Origin: Xanthoparmelia taractica
Taxonomy: Eukaryota > Ascomycota > Lecanoromycetes > Lecanorales > Parmeliaceae
Reading direction: 5' to 3'
DNA length: 64,000 nucleotides
Assembly: GCA_033085395.1 (NCBI GenBank)
Contig: MU853198.1
Span: forward strand, 57,670-121,669
Made by a program: the position numbers and the translations under genes. Below the pieces are notes generated by a model that made no database searches, had not been told where the DNA came from, and saw only the letters and a program-made list of their open reading frames with translations. Shown one piece after another: positions 12,201 through 24,340 of this stretch (its first letter is position 1; the number at the start of each line of letters is the position of its first letter).

Positions 12201-13737
12201 GGTTTTTGAGGCGGGCGCAAACGAGTGTGGTGAGATGATTGCGAATAATTATTGGATTGAATTGAACATGGATGGTGGCCGTCTTGATCAATAGTAGTAA
12301 GGTAAGTAAGGAGTATGTATATTCGACTACCTATTTAAAATGCTCGTCTCGATTTAATTGATTGTAATTTTGACTACCAGTATGTGAAGTATGGAAAGAG
12401 GAGAGAGAAAGTCTGCACGCGGGCACTTTGGGGGACCATCTCCGGAATTGCAGGAAATTATTAAAAAAAATATAAAAAAAAATAAAAATAAATAGAATGA
12501 TCATCGACGCGCCCTGATCTCCTTTCATCGCATTCTCTACCAATTTAATTGGAGAGTCTTGCATCGATGACAGAGGCCGGCAATCTCGATCTTACCATAC
12601 GATAAAACTCCAATTGCTGATACAAATAAATCTATGTAGATACTGAACAAGTAGTGATTGTATGTATGATACTTTGCTGCATCCCGACTTCAGGGGTCAA
12701 GCTTCGCCGACCAAGGTTGGCCCGGATAACTGTTACTTAAAGCGGCGTATGAGGTTCCGGGGTGTTACCGATGCGGTATCTTTTCAAGTGAGGCTGTTGG
12801 GGGGATTTTCCAGTGGCAGGAGGCGTGGTCATACCCCCTTATTCAGACAAGACTTGTGGAGATGAAACCCAGCCGCAACGTCGGCATCCAATCAAGCCAT
12901 CACCCTTGGCCCAAGTCGGAGGGCAAACGGTGATGGAAGTTGTACTTGTGTCGGATGCGCCAAACTGCGCCTTTCGGTGTGACGTTCCCATTCGAAAGCG
13001 GAAAAGGGTGTCGACTGTCGCGTGGTTTTGCTCATCACTCTAACATCTTCTCGGTCAGCCACTCAGGAGTCGAAAGCTGAAGTCCTCATCAATTTGGGCA
13101 TGGTGTATACCGCTTTGGGTATAGCTTGCGATGTCTAGCTGGAACGGTGATGAGCGCCACAGCCTTGGCAGGGGGTCCATGAGCCAAAACGTGACTGGGC
13201 AAGGGCGCGAAACGCCATGAGACCCAGAAATGGGTAAAAGATGGGTCGTTGCTTATCCACTAATAGAAACCTTCGGGGAGTCCGTTGTACCAAGTAATTG
13301 GCGATCGAGATTGGAAAAGTGACAGAAAAAAGACGCAACATCAGAAATACAGATACCGAAAACGAAAGGCTTGAGAAAGTAGTCATTGGTGGAAAATGTA
13401 GCAGATAGGACAGAAGATGGATGGCAGATAGATGGCAAGTGTTTTGTGATGATTGATATTAGCTATTTTCGTAGATTTAGCGACGACGAGTGTGTCGCCC
13501 TGTTTCGGGTCCGTCGTCCGTCTATATATCCATGAATTTGTCCACCTCCAACCCTATATACTACCAGTCTGTGTCAGAGCTACATGCCGTAGCGAGAGAA
13601 GTCCCCAAGTCTATGAGTGAACCATGATCAAAATCAAGGCGTAGGTCTGTGTCGCCCAAAACTCCTCTTGCCTGCTCGGCCGCTGTCAAACGCCATAGAA
13701 ATGAAGCCGAAATGCGAGGGTATCAATAATCAGGTGG
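9293..13737. other. 4.4-kb microsatellite-rich interval between convergent genes
   Basis: No protein gene is recognised on either strand. The interval is patchy in strand composition: C/T-rich at 9400-9800, purine-rich at 9830-10110 and 10430-10480, A-rich at 10818-10852. Homopolymer runs occur near 11058-11072, 11137-11146 and 11730-11752. Short tandem units include GAAGCAC (about 10686-10706), ACCTT (about 11264-11310), GTAGAT (about 11347-11370), GAAA (about 11470-11543) and CATC (12113-12137). Such sequence resembles the long leaders and promoters of fungal regulatory genes, yet both flanking genes end here, so an unannotated transcript is possible. Confidence 0.5.
12083..12137. repeat. 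Inverted repeat with flanking CATC array
   Basis: A 14-base arm at 12083-12096 (ATGGATGGATGCAT) is matched by its reverse complement at 12109-12122, with a 12-base loop. The right arm runs on into a (CATC)n array to about 12137. It could fold as a hairpin in RNA or simply reflect ATGG/CCAT microsatellite growth on both sides. Confidence 0.7.
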
Positions 13738-15231
13738 TTATTTGGGCGTGTTTGGCTTGCTTTCCACTTGCTGCCATATTTTGACAGAGCTGATGCTGAA
13801 CTTGGCCGTCTCAGGCTTCCACGTCGGATACCACTGATCCTTGCCCGACCAGAAATCCTTGGGCGCAGTCTTGGATTTGTCAACCCAAGGCTTGCCGGCC
13901 GCGCCATCCTGGAACCAACCGTTGGTGCCGCCAACAGCCAAGTTGATGATGAGGTAGAACTCTTGATCAAAAGGCGCATTCAAATTGGGGTCGTTGACCC
14001 AAGGGTTGGTGAGAGTGGTGCCGTTGGAGTTGGAAAGGGGAAATTGTCCACGGGTCCAGAGGTACTCGTTGAAAGGATTGTACAAAATCTGTAGGAGACG
14101 GGTGTCTATGTAGGTGAAGAGGTACTTCTCGCTCCACTCCAAACCATAAGTGTGTTCGCCGGCGGCGTAGGTTGTGTGAAGAGCCGACTGTTTCTTACTG
14201 GTGCGCCAATACCCATCATCCTTCTGGTCCGGACCCCAATGAAGGGTACTGGTGACAATGTTGTTTCCTCCGGTAGGATAGGTGTAATTGTTGCCTCTTG
14301 ACTCGGCAATATCGATTTCTCCAGATGCGGGCCAAGGTCCGAAAGTGTCGTTGACGGGCAACATCCAAATGGCGGGCCAGAGCCAATCGCCCACCGGCAT
14401 GGTGGCGACTACCTCAATACGACCATACTTGATGGTTGCGCCTTTGCGGGTGTTGATTCGGCCGGATTTTACTGGAGGGACAATGGTGCCGTTGGTGACG
14501 TTTGTCGCGGCGTTGCAGTCGTAGAATAATTTTGACGTGCAGTCCGGCAGAGTCAGGTTGTTGTTTGTGGTAAGGAGCTTCTCATCTTGCAGAGTAGGCA
14601 CGATGATGAGCTTGCCGTCTTCGATCTTGACGTTTTCCTCCCCACCAGTAGTCTGGTCGAATTCGCCGTTTCTAAGGGCATATGTCAGCAAGCGGCCAGA
14701 CGGTACAGTGGTTTCAGACAGTGCAACATACCCGAAACCTCCAAGATTAACTTCTTTGGTCCAGACATCGGTATTGAAGCCCTTACTCCAGTCCTCGTCG
14801 AGCACCAAAGTGTAGGTGTGATTGACAATGGTGCTCAGGCCATTGTAGACGAGATAGCCAGCGACAGCGAAGCCCAAGGCCAGTCCGATTAAGGGGATAA
14901 TGGTGACCCATTTCTCCCTCGGGTCCTTGTGAGCCTTCCACGGATGGTCGACCTCGCCCTTCTTCACCCGTCGAGAGCGGAAGTACTTTTGGTTCTGCTT
15001 CTGATGATGAAGGTGAATGGCGGACGAATTCTTGGAAGTGCCCAAAGGCGTCGAGTTGAAGGGATTCCTTGGAGCTTGGTAGATGTTGTCACTGCCCGTG
15101 TGACTTGACGTGTCGATTGAGCGACGTCGATATGGGGTCTGCTGTGGGGTGTGATCTGGGGAGTACATGCTGTTCCCAGAGCTTGGGAGGCCACCCTCAA
15201 AAGGGTCTTGATTACGACGGTGCATCTCCAT
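13738..15231 (-). CDS. Membrane-anchored GH16 beta-glucanase/transglycosylase-like protein
   Basis: One intronless frame of 497 residues starts at the ATG at 15231; the frame is open further upstream, but only from a TTG. Residues 1-105 are a polar, basic cytoplasmic-type tail (HHQKQNQKYFRSRRVKKGE near its end). Residues 110-131 form one membrane helix, giving a type II topology. The remainder is a concanavalin-A-like glycosidase domain with the GH16 catalytic signature GEIDIAES; the putative nucleophile is Glu305, with Asp307, and the acid/base is Glu310. Further landmarks are WPAIWMLP before it and a TSTLHWGP segment after it, then FYLIINLAVGG. Many N-glycosylation sequons (NHT, NLT, NVT, NGT, NYT) agree with a secretory-pathway lumenal or cell-surface domain. 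GH16 enzymes cleave or remodel beta-1,3/1,4-glucans; a wall-glucan role is inferred and the exact substrate is not resolvable here. Confidence 0.9.
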   Translation of the reverse strand: MEMHRRNQDPFEGGLPSSGNSMYSPDHTPQQTPYRRRSIDTSSHTGSDNIYQAPRNPFNSTPLGTSKNSSAIHLHHQKQNQKYFRSRRVKKGEVDHPWKAHKDPREKWVTIIPLIGLALGFAVAGYLVYNGLSTIVNHTYTLVLDEDWSKGFNTDVWTKEVNLGGFGYVALSETTVPSGRLLTYALRNGEFDQTTGGEENVKIEDGKLIIVPTLQDEKLLTTNNNLTLPDCTSKLFYDCNAATNVTNGTIVPPVKSGRINTRKGATIKYGRIEVVATMPVGDWLWPAIWMLPVNDTFGPWPASGEIDIAESRGNNYTYPTGGNNIVTSTLHWGPDQKDDGYWRTSKKQSALHTTYAAGEHTYGLEWSEKYLFTYIDTRLLQILYNPFNEYLWTRGQFPLSNSNGTTLTNPWVNDPNLNAPFDQEFYLIINLAVGGTNGWFQDGAAGKPWVDKSKTAPKDFWSGKDQWYPTWKPETAKFSISSVKIWQQVESKPNTPK

Positions 15232-18200
15232 GACGAACGAGTGTGGATGAACGAGTGTGAGGAAGGGAGGGGAGAATGGGAAGGAATGGGTGTAGGAAAG
15301 AAAGTCAGAAGAAGAATCGAGGAGGGAAAGTGGCCTCAGAGAGGGTATGAAGGGTTTAAGACGGGCTGGCAAGTGGGAGACGGCAGTTTGGGGGCTATAG
15401 AGAGGCTAGAGTGGATCTAGCGTTGGCCTGAGATAGTGGATTAGTATGGGGAGAAGCTTTGTGTGGGAAGTAGATTGACATTGACCGATCCTGGTAAGAG
15501 GAGGAAAGGATCTTTCAGCTCGTGGAGCGCATGGGCCACGATGGTGACGAGTCTGGCCATTGTAAGCGTGATTGGTGGCAGATAGTGCATTCGATCAAGG
15601 CCCTTTTTGGTCGGCAAGTGCTGGTGGAAGCAATGTCGATCATTTCCCTTGTGGCGATGTGTAAGGATCGAAAGAGGATGAGCGTCTTTGGTTGCGCATC
15701 CGAAAAGCGTAATCGACTAATGGATTCGTTTCAGGCCAGACAGGAGTAGAAGTAAGGTACGGTACTCGTACCTGTACAAGGAGAAAAAGAAGCAAGGTGA
15801 CGTATTTTAAAAAACGAGGCTAGAGGAAATAGATCTCGAAGTGCCGAGATAGCCGTTGCATTAATTACCACTAGCCTCGGATCAGGGATAGGTTGGGAAA
15901 TTAGTGGCATCCAGTTCGGGATGAAAAAGTGAAGGGTAATTGTAGAAAGCGGGTTCCCTAGCGTAATGCAAGAGTCACTAGTCGCTAGGCTTATCGATTC
16001 TTTCCTCGCCCGCATCATCGAGAACAGAATTCCAAGTGAAATGATTGGATTCAATTCATTTCATCCTCGCTTCCCATATAAAATCAAGTGGAACCCTTGC
16101 ACTTGCCACCAATAATAGTAACAATAATAATCACCATATAAGGATAGGTTAGCAGTGATCATGATCAAGTGGGAGTACTCCATCTAGTACTTCATAGAAA
16201 GTATTAAATAATTGAGAAGATAGCCTAGTGATCTGGTGGATGATTGCAATGCCGGACATTCTCTGAACGGAAAAGCTTTTCGAGCACAATGGGTAGAAGT
16301 ACATAGGTACAAGTCACCTTGACTTAAAGGACATGGATCTTGATTCACCCTGGCCTCTCCCGATGGGTTGGTCCTAAGTAATTGGGTCTATTTTTATTTT
16401 GCTGAGCCATGCTAACTATGGTACTTGGTTGCGACCTCCGAGGGTACAAACCAGTCAATAATAATAATAATTAATGAATCACCTCCAACGTTACACTTCT
16501 TTACCTCGCCAATGTCTCGCTCGCCAAACTTCTCCCTCGTTGGCGACAGCTTCTGCGATAATGTTTCTTTGTTCATCATTATCCAAGGACAGCATGCGGG
16601 TATTATGGACTGGCTCTCCCTTTCAGCGGTCCAGCCAAGCCTATGAACCCAATCATGCGAAGGCGGCCAACTCCTATCGTTGCTTTCCTCATGCGGGGTC
16701 TGATTGTGACTCTTCTACAATTAAAAAGCAAATTTGCCAGGCGCTCTGTCAGAAAGATTGATGCTTCAAAAATGGCCGCGAACTGAGGTCCATTTGTCGT
16801 CGTTGTTGCAATATTCTGCTGACCCTGGTCTGCAGGCCCTGCAGAATTCTCCGAGGCCTGCGAGCCCGACTATTTCCGCTGCATACATTTCCCCTTGGAA
16901 TGCTGCACCTTTGCCGCCGGCTACTGCACATGCGAGGATCAACCCCACTTTGACCTGCAACTCCAGCAGGCTTCTGCAAATGCTATGGCTGTCTCACCCG
17001 CACGCTCGAGCATCTCATCCAATCACTTTTTAAATGTCCGCACACCGGTTCAATGCCCAATCCTTCCCTACATGCCCGATAAGATCCCCACACCCCCACC
17101 GACGACCCTTCGTCGAGCTGCAGCCGGGATTTGTCAATGACCTGGACCAGCGCTGCGACTCGCCGGGCTGACTGGGTCACAGGAAATCGCGCTCAGAGCA
17201 CACACGTACAGTACACCTCTTGTACCACTGCAGTCGCTACATCTTTCCACATGATAGCGGGCGCTGCGGGCCGGCGTTCTCTCCCTCACTCCGGTGCATC
17301 CTTCAGTGGAGGGTCCTTCGCTCTGACCGCTATCACCTGAGCGGACCATTATTTCCTGTGCTATTGCGTTCATTGGACGACACAGTACCGAAGCCCCGAG
17401 CCGTTGCTGCTTGTGAGCATGCACATCTGCATCTGCAACCGCGAAAATACGCACAATAGACATCTGCACCTAGCTATCGTCCCTCATTATGGGTGGACGG
17501 AAGTTTAATCCCTTCGGACGAGAAGCTCCGACAAGCGGTACGCAAGGCAGCTGGGCTGGCATCAACGCTCGGCTGCACCTGCGTCAGCTCTCGCTTACAC
17601 TATCCTTCCAACCTCTCCCTACAGGCAAAATCGCAATCGGTTCTGATCATCTTCGGTACCGATCAACCTGTTTAGGTATGAAACCCTCCTCAAGTGTTTA
17701 CCGTGTGTTCCAATAAGTCGCTCTGCAAGCAGATTCTGCTTTGGCATCCCTTTTTTTTCTTTAACAGCTTGTTGGTTCAGTACTCGTGGCTCGCGATGAA
17801 CCTTGTCTACGACGATCAATCTGCTAGAAGCCGCAATCGAGAACCCTGACTTGCCACTGCTCTTGCCAATTTCTTGGATTTCTATGCCGCGTTTTTGCAC
17901 GAACAGCCTATGTTTGCAGAAAGCCGACAGTCCAGAGATGATTGGATGCTTCGTCATCCCGTCACCCAAAATGCTGTCCTTGTCTTTGATACATAAACTC
18001 CTTATCAAGCAATCGATTCGCCTTGCGAACATATCGACAGATTGCGTGGTCGTTGACTCGAGGGTGTGATGGGCAGTTCGATACACGTATATTGCTTCTA
18101 GGCCCAGGTTTACATTACTACCTGTTCGGCTACCGCATCATCGCCACGAGGTTGCACGAGGACGCGAAGTAGCGGGATGGCATTCAGTATTAGATGGAAA

Positions 18201-18850
18201 TGCGTACATTTTATTGGGGTGGACGATCACGAGGACAGCGGTTGAGAAGGGGCAAGGTGCGCGTTTTCCACCTTTTTTTCGACCTCTCTCTTTCCGGATG
18301 ATGGGAGGAGGGGGAGGAGGAGGAGGGTGCTTTTGTGAGGCTCCGGCTTGGACCCATGGGGGTTAGGTAGCCAGGTTAGAGAAACACGCGGTGATGCAGA
18401 TGTTGGATTGAGAAGGTATAAGGGATTCCTAGGAAGGCCACCAAGGTTTGTGGATTTCTTGATAGTGGGTGGCTGCTGATTCGGTGAGGTAGATGGAGAG
18501 GGGCTGTTGGAATATTGGTTGGGAGTGAGTGACATGGCTTGGTACGGCATGTTCGGGGGCTGTATGGAGTATGTCGCTATGTTGTCTACATGCTATATTT
18601 CGAATAGTAATCAGATATGAAGAAGGGCTGCGGTAGGCAAAACAATGTAGGCTAGGTGCTAGGTTAAATCTAGGGCTAGGGCTCTCTAGCTGCACTGTAT
18701 AAGGTACAGGTATCGTACACGCTTGCATTGGGCAAGGCTGAGGCTGAGGAAGCCTCGCACCTTCCAATTTCTACCTTACATCGTCTTCTCCATGCTTCAC
18801 CCGACCTCTATCTCTATTGGTGTTCTTCTTATGGTGGAAGAGTAGCAGGT
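15232..18850. other. 3.6-kb interval without a supported gene
   Basis: The left part (15232-15500) is the upstream region of the GH16 gene. Further right there are only weak frames. A cysteine-dense reading on the plus strand at about 16838-17140 may be an exon or relic (see findings). A 107-codon Pro/Ser-rich minus-strand frame with an ATG (18227-18550) shows no domain. A CTAGGGCTAGGGCT stretch near 18671-18684 is telomere-like but short. The final bases before 18851 should carry the NLR-gene promoter. Confidence 0.5.
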
Positions 18851-21800
18851 ATGTCTCTTGGCTTCAGCATCAGTGATATCGTAGCCGTCTCGGCCCTAGC
18901 ACGTAGCATCTGGGGCCGGTTTCGAGATTCCCCCAATCAATTCAACGCCATCAAATCAGAGCAAGTATCTCCTAGTCTTCCAACTCGCAAGAGACTTGGC
19001 TAATGTTCCTAGAGTTGCTGGTCTTTACCTTACCCTTGACGATATTGCAAACAACCTTTCCGGGCTCCATGCAACCGACAAGCAGGCCAGAGATCTTTCA
19101 GTATTGATGCAAGCATGTCGCGGTGTTCTCGATGATACTGACCGGTATGTACGGAAGAATGAGCGCCTGGGTACGGAATCCTCCAGCCGAGGCTCCAAGA
19201 CTCAGAAGGCTTGGAGTAGGCTGAAATGGGACCCGGTTACCGTCAATCAGCTGCGAGATCGCATGGTCGCCAACACAACCTATCTAAATGCGTTCAATAC
19301 TAGTATTGCAAGGTCGGTAATACATCTTTATAATTGGGCCCTTGACAAGTTCGATATCATGAATATAGGAGGTTTGTATCAGCTCACACTCATCCAGTCA
19401 AGTGTCCCGAGCGACAAATGGCAAAGTCGAATCCATAGCTCAAGACCTTCAAAGTCTAAGCTTGAAACAAGGCCAACAAGAGCGAGAGGCGATCTTGCAA
19501 TGGATCTCGCCGCTCAACTTTGCCCCTCAGCAAAGTGATTTGTCAGCTAGGAGGCAAGAGGGGACCGGAATTTGGCTTTTGGAGTCCCAAGAATTTCAAG
19601 AATGGAAGTCCACAGAGGGGGCGACGCTTATCTGCCAAGGAATGCCAGGTGCTGGTCAGTAGCCTGGACAATGTGAAAGCCTCGCGAGGAACCAAATGAT
19701 TTGTGAGGCTGATGCTCAGTAGGCAAGACAATGTTAACGTCCCTTGTGATAGACAACCTGCAACAAAGTCCTAGCGAAGAGAATATTACGACTGCGTATG
19801 TATACTGCGACTACAGAAGACAAGATGAACAGACGCCCATCAACCTTACAGCAAGCGTAACAAAGCAACTGCTTCAGCATCAAGTGTTGCTCCCAGAAAA
19901 CATTCTAAAAATATACCATGATCATCAGTCGAGATCGACTCGACCTAATTTCGAAGAGGTGTTGGAGATGCTAGAATCCTCGATGGCACGTTTGTCACGC
20001 ATTTACATTATAGTGGACGCTCTCGACGAATTAGGACACGCGGGTCAAGTCCGTCAGACCTTCATCGGACGCCTTCGCCTACTGCAAGGTCTTCATCACT
20101 TTAATCTGATGATGACGTCACGTTACATCCCTTCTCTGGCACTGGAGTTCCACCAACCTCTATCTATGGACATCCGCGCTAGCCCTGAAGACATAAGAAG
20201 ATATGTACGCGGGCACATTGCGGATCTCGCAAAATGTGTGAGGAGGGATCTTGGTTTACAGGAGACCATAGCAAATGCTATAGTCGACGTCGTTGAGGGA
20301 ATGTAAGTTGCTGGCCGGGCATCTAAATGCGAGTTCTACTGATGGATGAAGCAAGGTTTCTTCTAGCTCAGCTCCATATGGACTCGCTCAGAGACAAAAC
20401 AAGCGCTAAGTCGATCAAAAAAGCGCTGGAGATACTTCCAAAGGGGTCGAACGCTCTCGATCTGGCCTACGATGGAGCAATGCAGAGAATTGAGAACCAA
20501 AGGGAAGGTTTCCGACTCCTAGCGAAACAGCTATTAGGTTGGCTTACCTATTCAGAGAGGCTGATGACTGTTGAGGAGGTACGACATGCCATGGCAATCG
20601 AGCCTGGAACGCCAGATCTGGATGACGACAATCTGAGCGACGTCGACGAGATTTTGGGTTTCTGTGCCGGCTTGGTCATTATGGATGAAGAAACGCCCAT
20701 CATCAGACTTGTTCACTATACCACTCAAGAATACTTTAAATGGAATGGCGAGAGACTTCTAGCCACTGCCCAAGAGGACATTGCAAAAAGCTGTCTCACG
20801 TATTTGCTTTACGAAAGGTTTGGAGATGGCTGGGTTAACGAGGTCGACTCTGCCGAAGATGAGAATGACCAGGTAATGTTTAACGAAGGAAGAGGCTGGC
20901 AGTCTTCAAGAGCAGTGAAATATCGGTTACAGGAATATCCATTTCTCGATTACGCTGCCAGATATTGTGCGGCTCATGCAAGAGTATGTGGCCAGCAGAG
21001 TGTCAAAGACCTCATGATGAGCTTTGCTAAAGACGACCGCAAAGTCTCGAGCGCTGGCCAAGTGATGCTGGTTTTGGATTCAAGAGACAAGCTCGTTGGG
21101 TTTATTGATAGGACGATGTCGCGCAGCCCACTCTCTGCACTGCACGTTCTCGCGTATGTGGGCCATCGAGACTGGATTTTGGAGCTCCTGAACCACGGAT
21201 TCAAGGCAGATGCCAAGGATTCCACTCGCAATACACCGCTGTGGTGGGCAGCATCATCTGGCCATTATTCTGTAGTGGAGCTGTTACTGTCGCAGAGCCA
21301 TGTCAATGTGAACAATCGCGGCCTATGTCACAACAGAGCTCGCGGTCTAGTCAACGCCGCAACACCGCTGGGAGTCGCTGCAGAGTTAGGTGAGGACAAG
21401 ATCGTAGACCTTTTGGTCCAGCGTGAGGACGTGAATGTGAACTTGCCCACCGACTATGGTTTTTCTCCGCTGTTTAAAGCCGCGCGAAAAGGTCATAAAA
21501 AGGTAGTTCAATCGCTACTGACACGGAACGATATCGATGTGAATACAAAAGACTATTACGGCTGGACGCCCCTATCGTGTGCGGCTTACTCTGGCCATGA
21601 GGATATTGTCAAGCAGCTGCTCGAAAAGAAGAACATCCAAGTCAACTCGTTGGATAACAGAGGGCACTCTCCTCTTGCATTGGCTGCATACCAAGGTCAT
21701 GAGGTGGTAGTCAGGATTTTATTAGGGTGTGCCGACATTGACGTCAACACGAGAGATGTATCTGGAGACGTGCCAATACTGAACGCAGTATATCTTAGCA

Positions 21801-22444
21801 ACAAAGCGGTTGCAAAGTCTATACTGTCTCATACCGAGGTCGACGTCATTCGTGAAGGCATGAATGGCGAAATCTCCCTCCATCATGCGGCAGTGAGGGG
21901 CTATGCGTCGAAAATCAGGCTTTTGGTATCTCGTACGGGTCTTGCAGTGAACTGGAACAAATTCTACGAGACCGTTGTGTACAAAGTGGCAGAATGGGGC
22001 GACGCCTCGGTAGTGGAGCTCATACTTGCCTGCGTCAAGTTCGACGCAAATCCAAAGGACAAAGATGGTTGCGCGCCTCTGCACTTGGCGGCAGAACGAG
22101 GGCGGGAGGCCTCGGTGATGATACTCTTGGGACAAGCCGGCGTCCAGGTGGATCTGAAAGATCGCAAGGGAAAAACGCCCCTTGCGCAAGCGATGATTGC
22201 TCGTTCCACGGCGGTCGTGAAACTCCTGTGCGCGCATCCGGATGTCGATTTAAACCCGACGGACAATGAGGGGCGGGATTTGTTCGCGCTGGTGAGAGAT
22301 CAGCAAGAATGGGCCGCGGCGCGCGCGGGGGAGGCGAGAGCGAAGATCACGCTGGAGCTAGAGCAGTGCCTGGATATTCTTCGTACGGCCATTGAGGCAC
22401 GCTCACGAGGCCGGTCTGCAGAGTCGCGGGTAGATCCCTTATGA
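18851..22444 (+). CDS. NLR-like STAND protein: fungal N-terminal domain, NACHT, ankyrin repeats
   Basis: Five exons (18851-18960, 19013-19312, 19398-19654, 19723-20302, 20356-22444) give 1,111 residues with all phases consistent. The first intron appears to use a GC donor (GA|GCAAGT) and an AG acceptor; the others are GT-AG. Residues 1-150 resemble the Helo_like N-terminal domain of fungal STAND proteins. A NACHT-type NTPase follows, with Walker A GMPGAGKT at 218-225, split by intron 3, and Walker B-like IIVDALDEL around 318-326. A helical/winged-helix-like region with RLVHYTTQEYF comes next. About ten ankyrin repeats fill residues 670-1055 (TPLWWAASSGHYSVVELLL, TPLSCAAYSGHEDIVKQLL, PLHLAAERGREASVMILL). 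In fungi such proteins act as intracellular receptors in non-self recognition and regulated cell death. Here the repeats would be the ligand sensor, which is inference. The repeats are diverged from one another rather than near-identical. Confidence 0.86.
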
Positions 22445-24340
22445 CATTGGCTTTTCACCTCCAGGACGTATTCACTGGGGAGTTCATTATGTACCGTACG
22501 TATGCATGCAATGGCATTAGAGCGCAAGGGCAGGAGAAATGACCGTTGGAAGTAGGTGGCAGGAAACACCTAGTTGCTCTAGCTATTGGACACGATTATG
22601 ACTGATGCCCTTGATTTATCATGCCCCTGGTTTATATTACCCTGGTGGGAAAAAGCAGAGCAAGCCTTCTTCTTCATTTTGATCATACACCTCAGTCTAA
22701 TCCTACACTCACACCCACAGCAGCCACCTGCTACTTCATTGCCCTTCCCCCCCAACCCCCCCTTTACCCTCCCCGAGCAGCATCCAAAACGCGGATGCCG
22801 CTCCGCTATTGTCGTTAATATTAGGTGGACGGGGCGGCAAACATGTAGAGCTTTTTCCCGTCGGAAACCACGTAGCCGCACTTTACGCGTGCACTTGCTG
22901 TTACTTGCTGTTGCTGTTGCACTTCACTCCGGATACGGTATTGGTATGGCATGACATTGCATCGCATTGGATCCGACTCCATTGGGCACTTTCTTCCTTT
23001 CCTTTCCTTTCCTTTGCAAGCTTAGAGAATGAAGGAACGAAAGAGGAAAGGAGGAAGGAAGGTAGGTATGTGCGATGCGATGAGAATGAGATTATGCTGG
23101 CGCTTGTAATGAATGCGAGAAGGTGGATAGATGGGGCGTTTGGTGCTTGTGAGATTAGTACTGCTGGTTGGAGAGGCGGGGGGGGGGAATGTTGTGGGGA
23201 AGTGAAAAAATGTGAGACCGATGAACCTCCTTCGCTTCCGACCAACCGTCTGTTGTTTAATATCGTTTAGTAAGGGTTGTGCATGCCCTGCGACTGCAAC
23301 GATGAGAGGTGTTACTATGCATACTTGAGTTGTAGGTTAAAAGAAGGACGATAAGGTCGGTAGGAGCTTCGGAGGGGGGAAGGGGGTTCTTCTGGCTAGA
23401 TAGGTAGAATGCGCGATTCTGATTCTGGTGGGATCGTGTCTGAAGTGCGTGATACCTTGGGGTGTGCATCTGTGGAGTGGAGTGGGTATTCGATTGTTAA
23501 GGGTGGGTGGGTGGGGTAAGTGGAAGGGCGAGAGGTGAGGGTGTATATGTGTTTGACTGGGGTGTTATATTATTTCTAGAACTATCTATTATGTAGCTCG
23601 CGTTTTAGAGGGGTAGTCTCGGATAAGCACTTTATAAAGCTCTAGGTAGATTTCGATCTTTCTTTCTCGTTAATTCCAAGATGATGGAGATTTATCTCGA
23701 TCTCACTGAGTGAGCGCCGCTAGTACTCCGTACTATGTGATCGAAACTTATTTGTTAAATATACCCCATATTCGTTCTATTATCACCCACCTTCCTTCCC
23801 ATTCAATGCCCAGATCTCATATATCTATCTTCAAATTAGTAGCGTCCCGTGAGTGGGGAACATCGTTAGTGGGATGCTGGTGGAAGGTATGAGCGCTGAA
23901 TGCGACTCCCGGATATGAAGTAGAGACCGATTTGGCTGGACCCGATAAACAACATTTGCGTTTTTGACGGAATCCTTTTCTCCTTCCAATGCTGCAGAAG
24001 CGGCGAGGCAATAAGACGAGCACCGTCCACCTAAGACCCTAGAATGACCGCGCTGGAACAGCTCGAAAACTAGCGATACCATGACTTCTCCTCTTAGCCC
24101 GCTCCGTGCGAAGCATTTGCCCTGTAGTTTCTATTGCCACGCGATAGCAGTGCTAGCGCAAGCAGTGAACTGTCTTAGCCAGGCTTCTTACTCATCATAG
24201 ATCAGGCCGACGTTCCTCGGCTTTGAAGGTGAGACCTGCGGCCATCGTTTGGTTACAATGCTAGAAGGCTCTGGAAGCAGCCGTCTGTCCGTCAGATGGG
24301 AAACGGCTGGAGAGCTTTCATGTCATTACGGGATCAATCT
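22445..24340. other. 1.9-kb interval without a supported gene
   Basis: There are low-complexity stretches (C-rich at 22747-22775, AAGGAAAGGAGG-type purine tract at 23033-23065, G-run at 23178-23187). Frames at 22586-23270 on both strands owe their length to these tracts. Nothing is recognised. Confidence 0.5.

Noticed and set aside
16766..16960. Minus-strand 64-residue reading that looks like a signal peptide with cysteines
   Set aside because: The frame starts with TTG, has no upstream ATG, and the opposite strand gives an equally cysteine-rich reading.
18227..18550. 107-codon Pro/Ser-rich minus-strand frame with an ATG
   Set aside because: No domain, low-complexity composition and a purine-tract origin for its C-terminal half.
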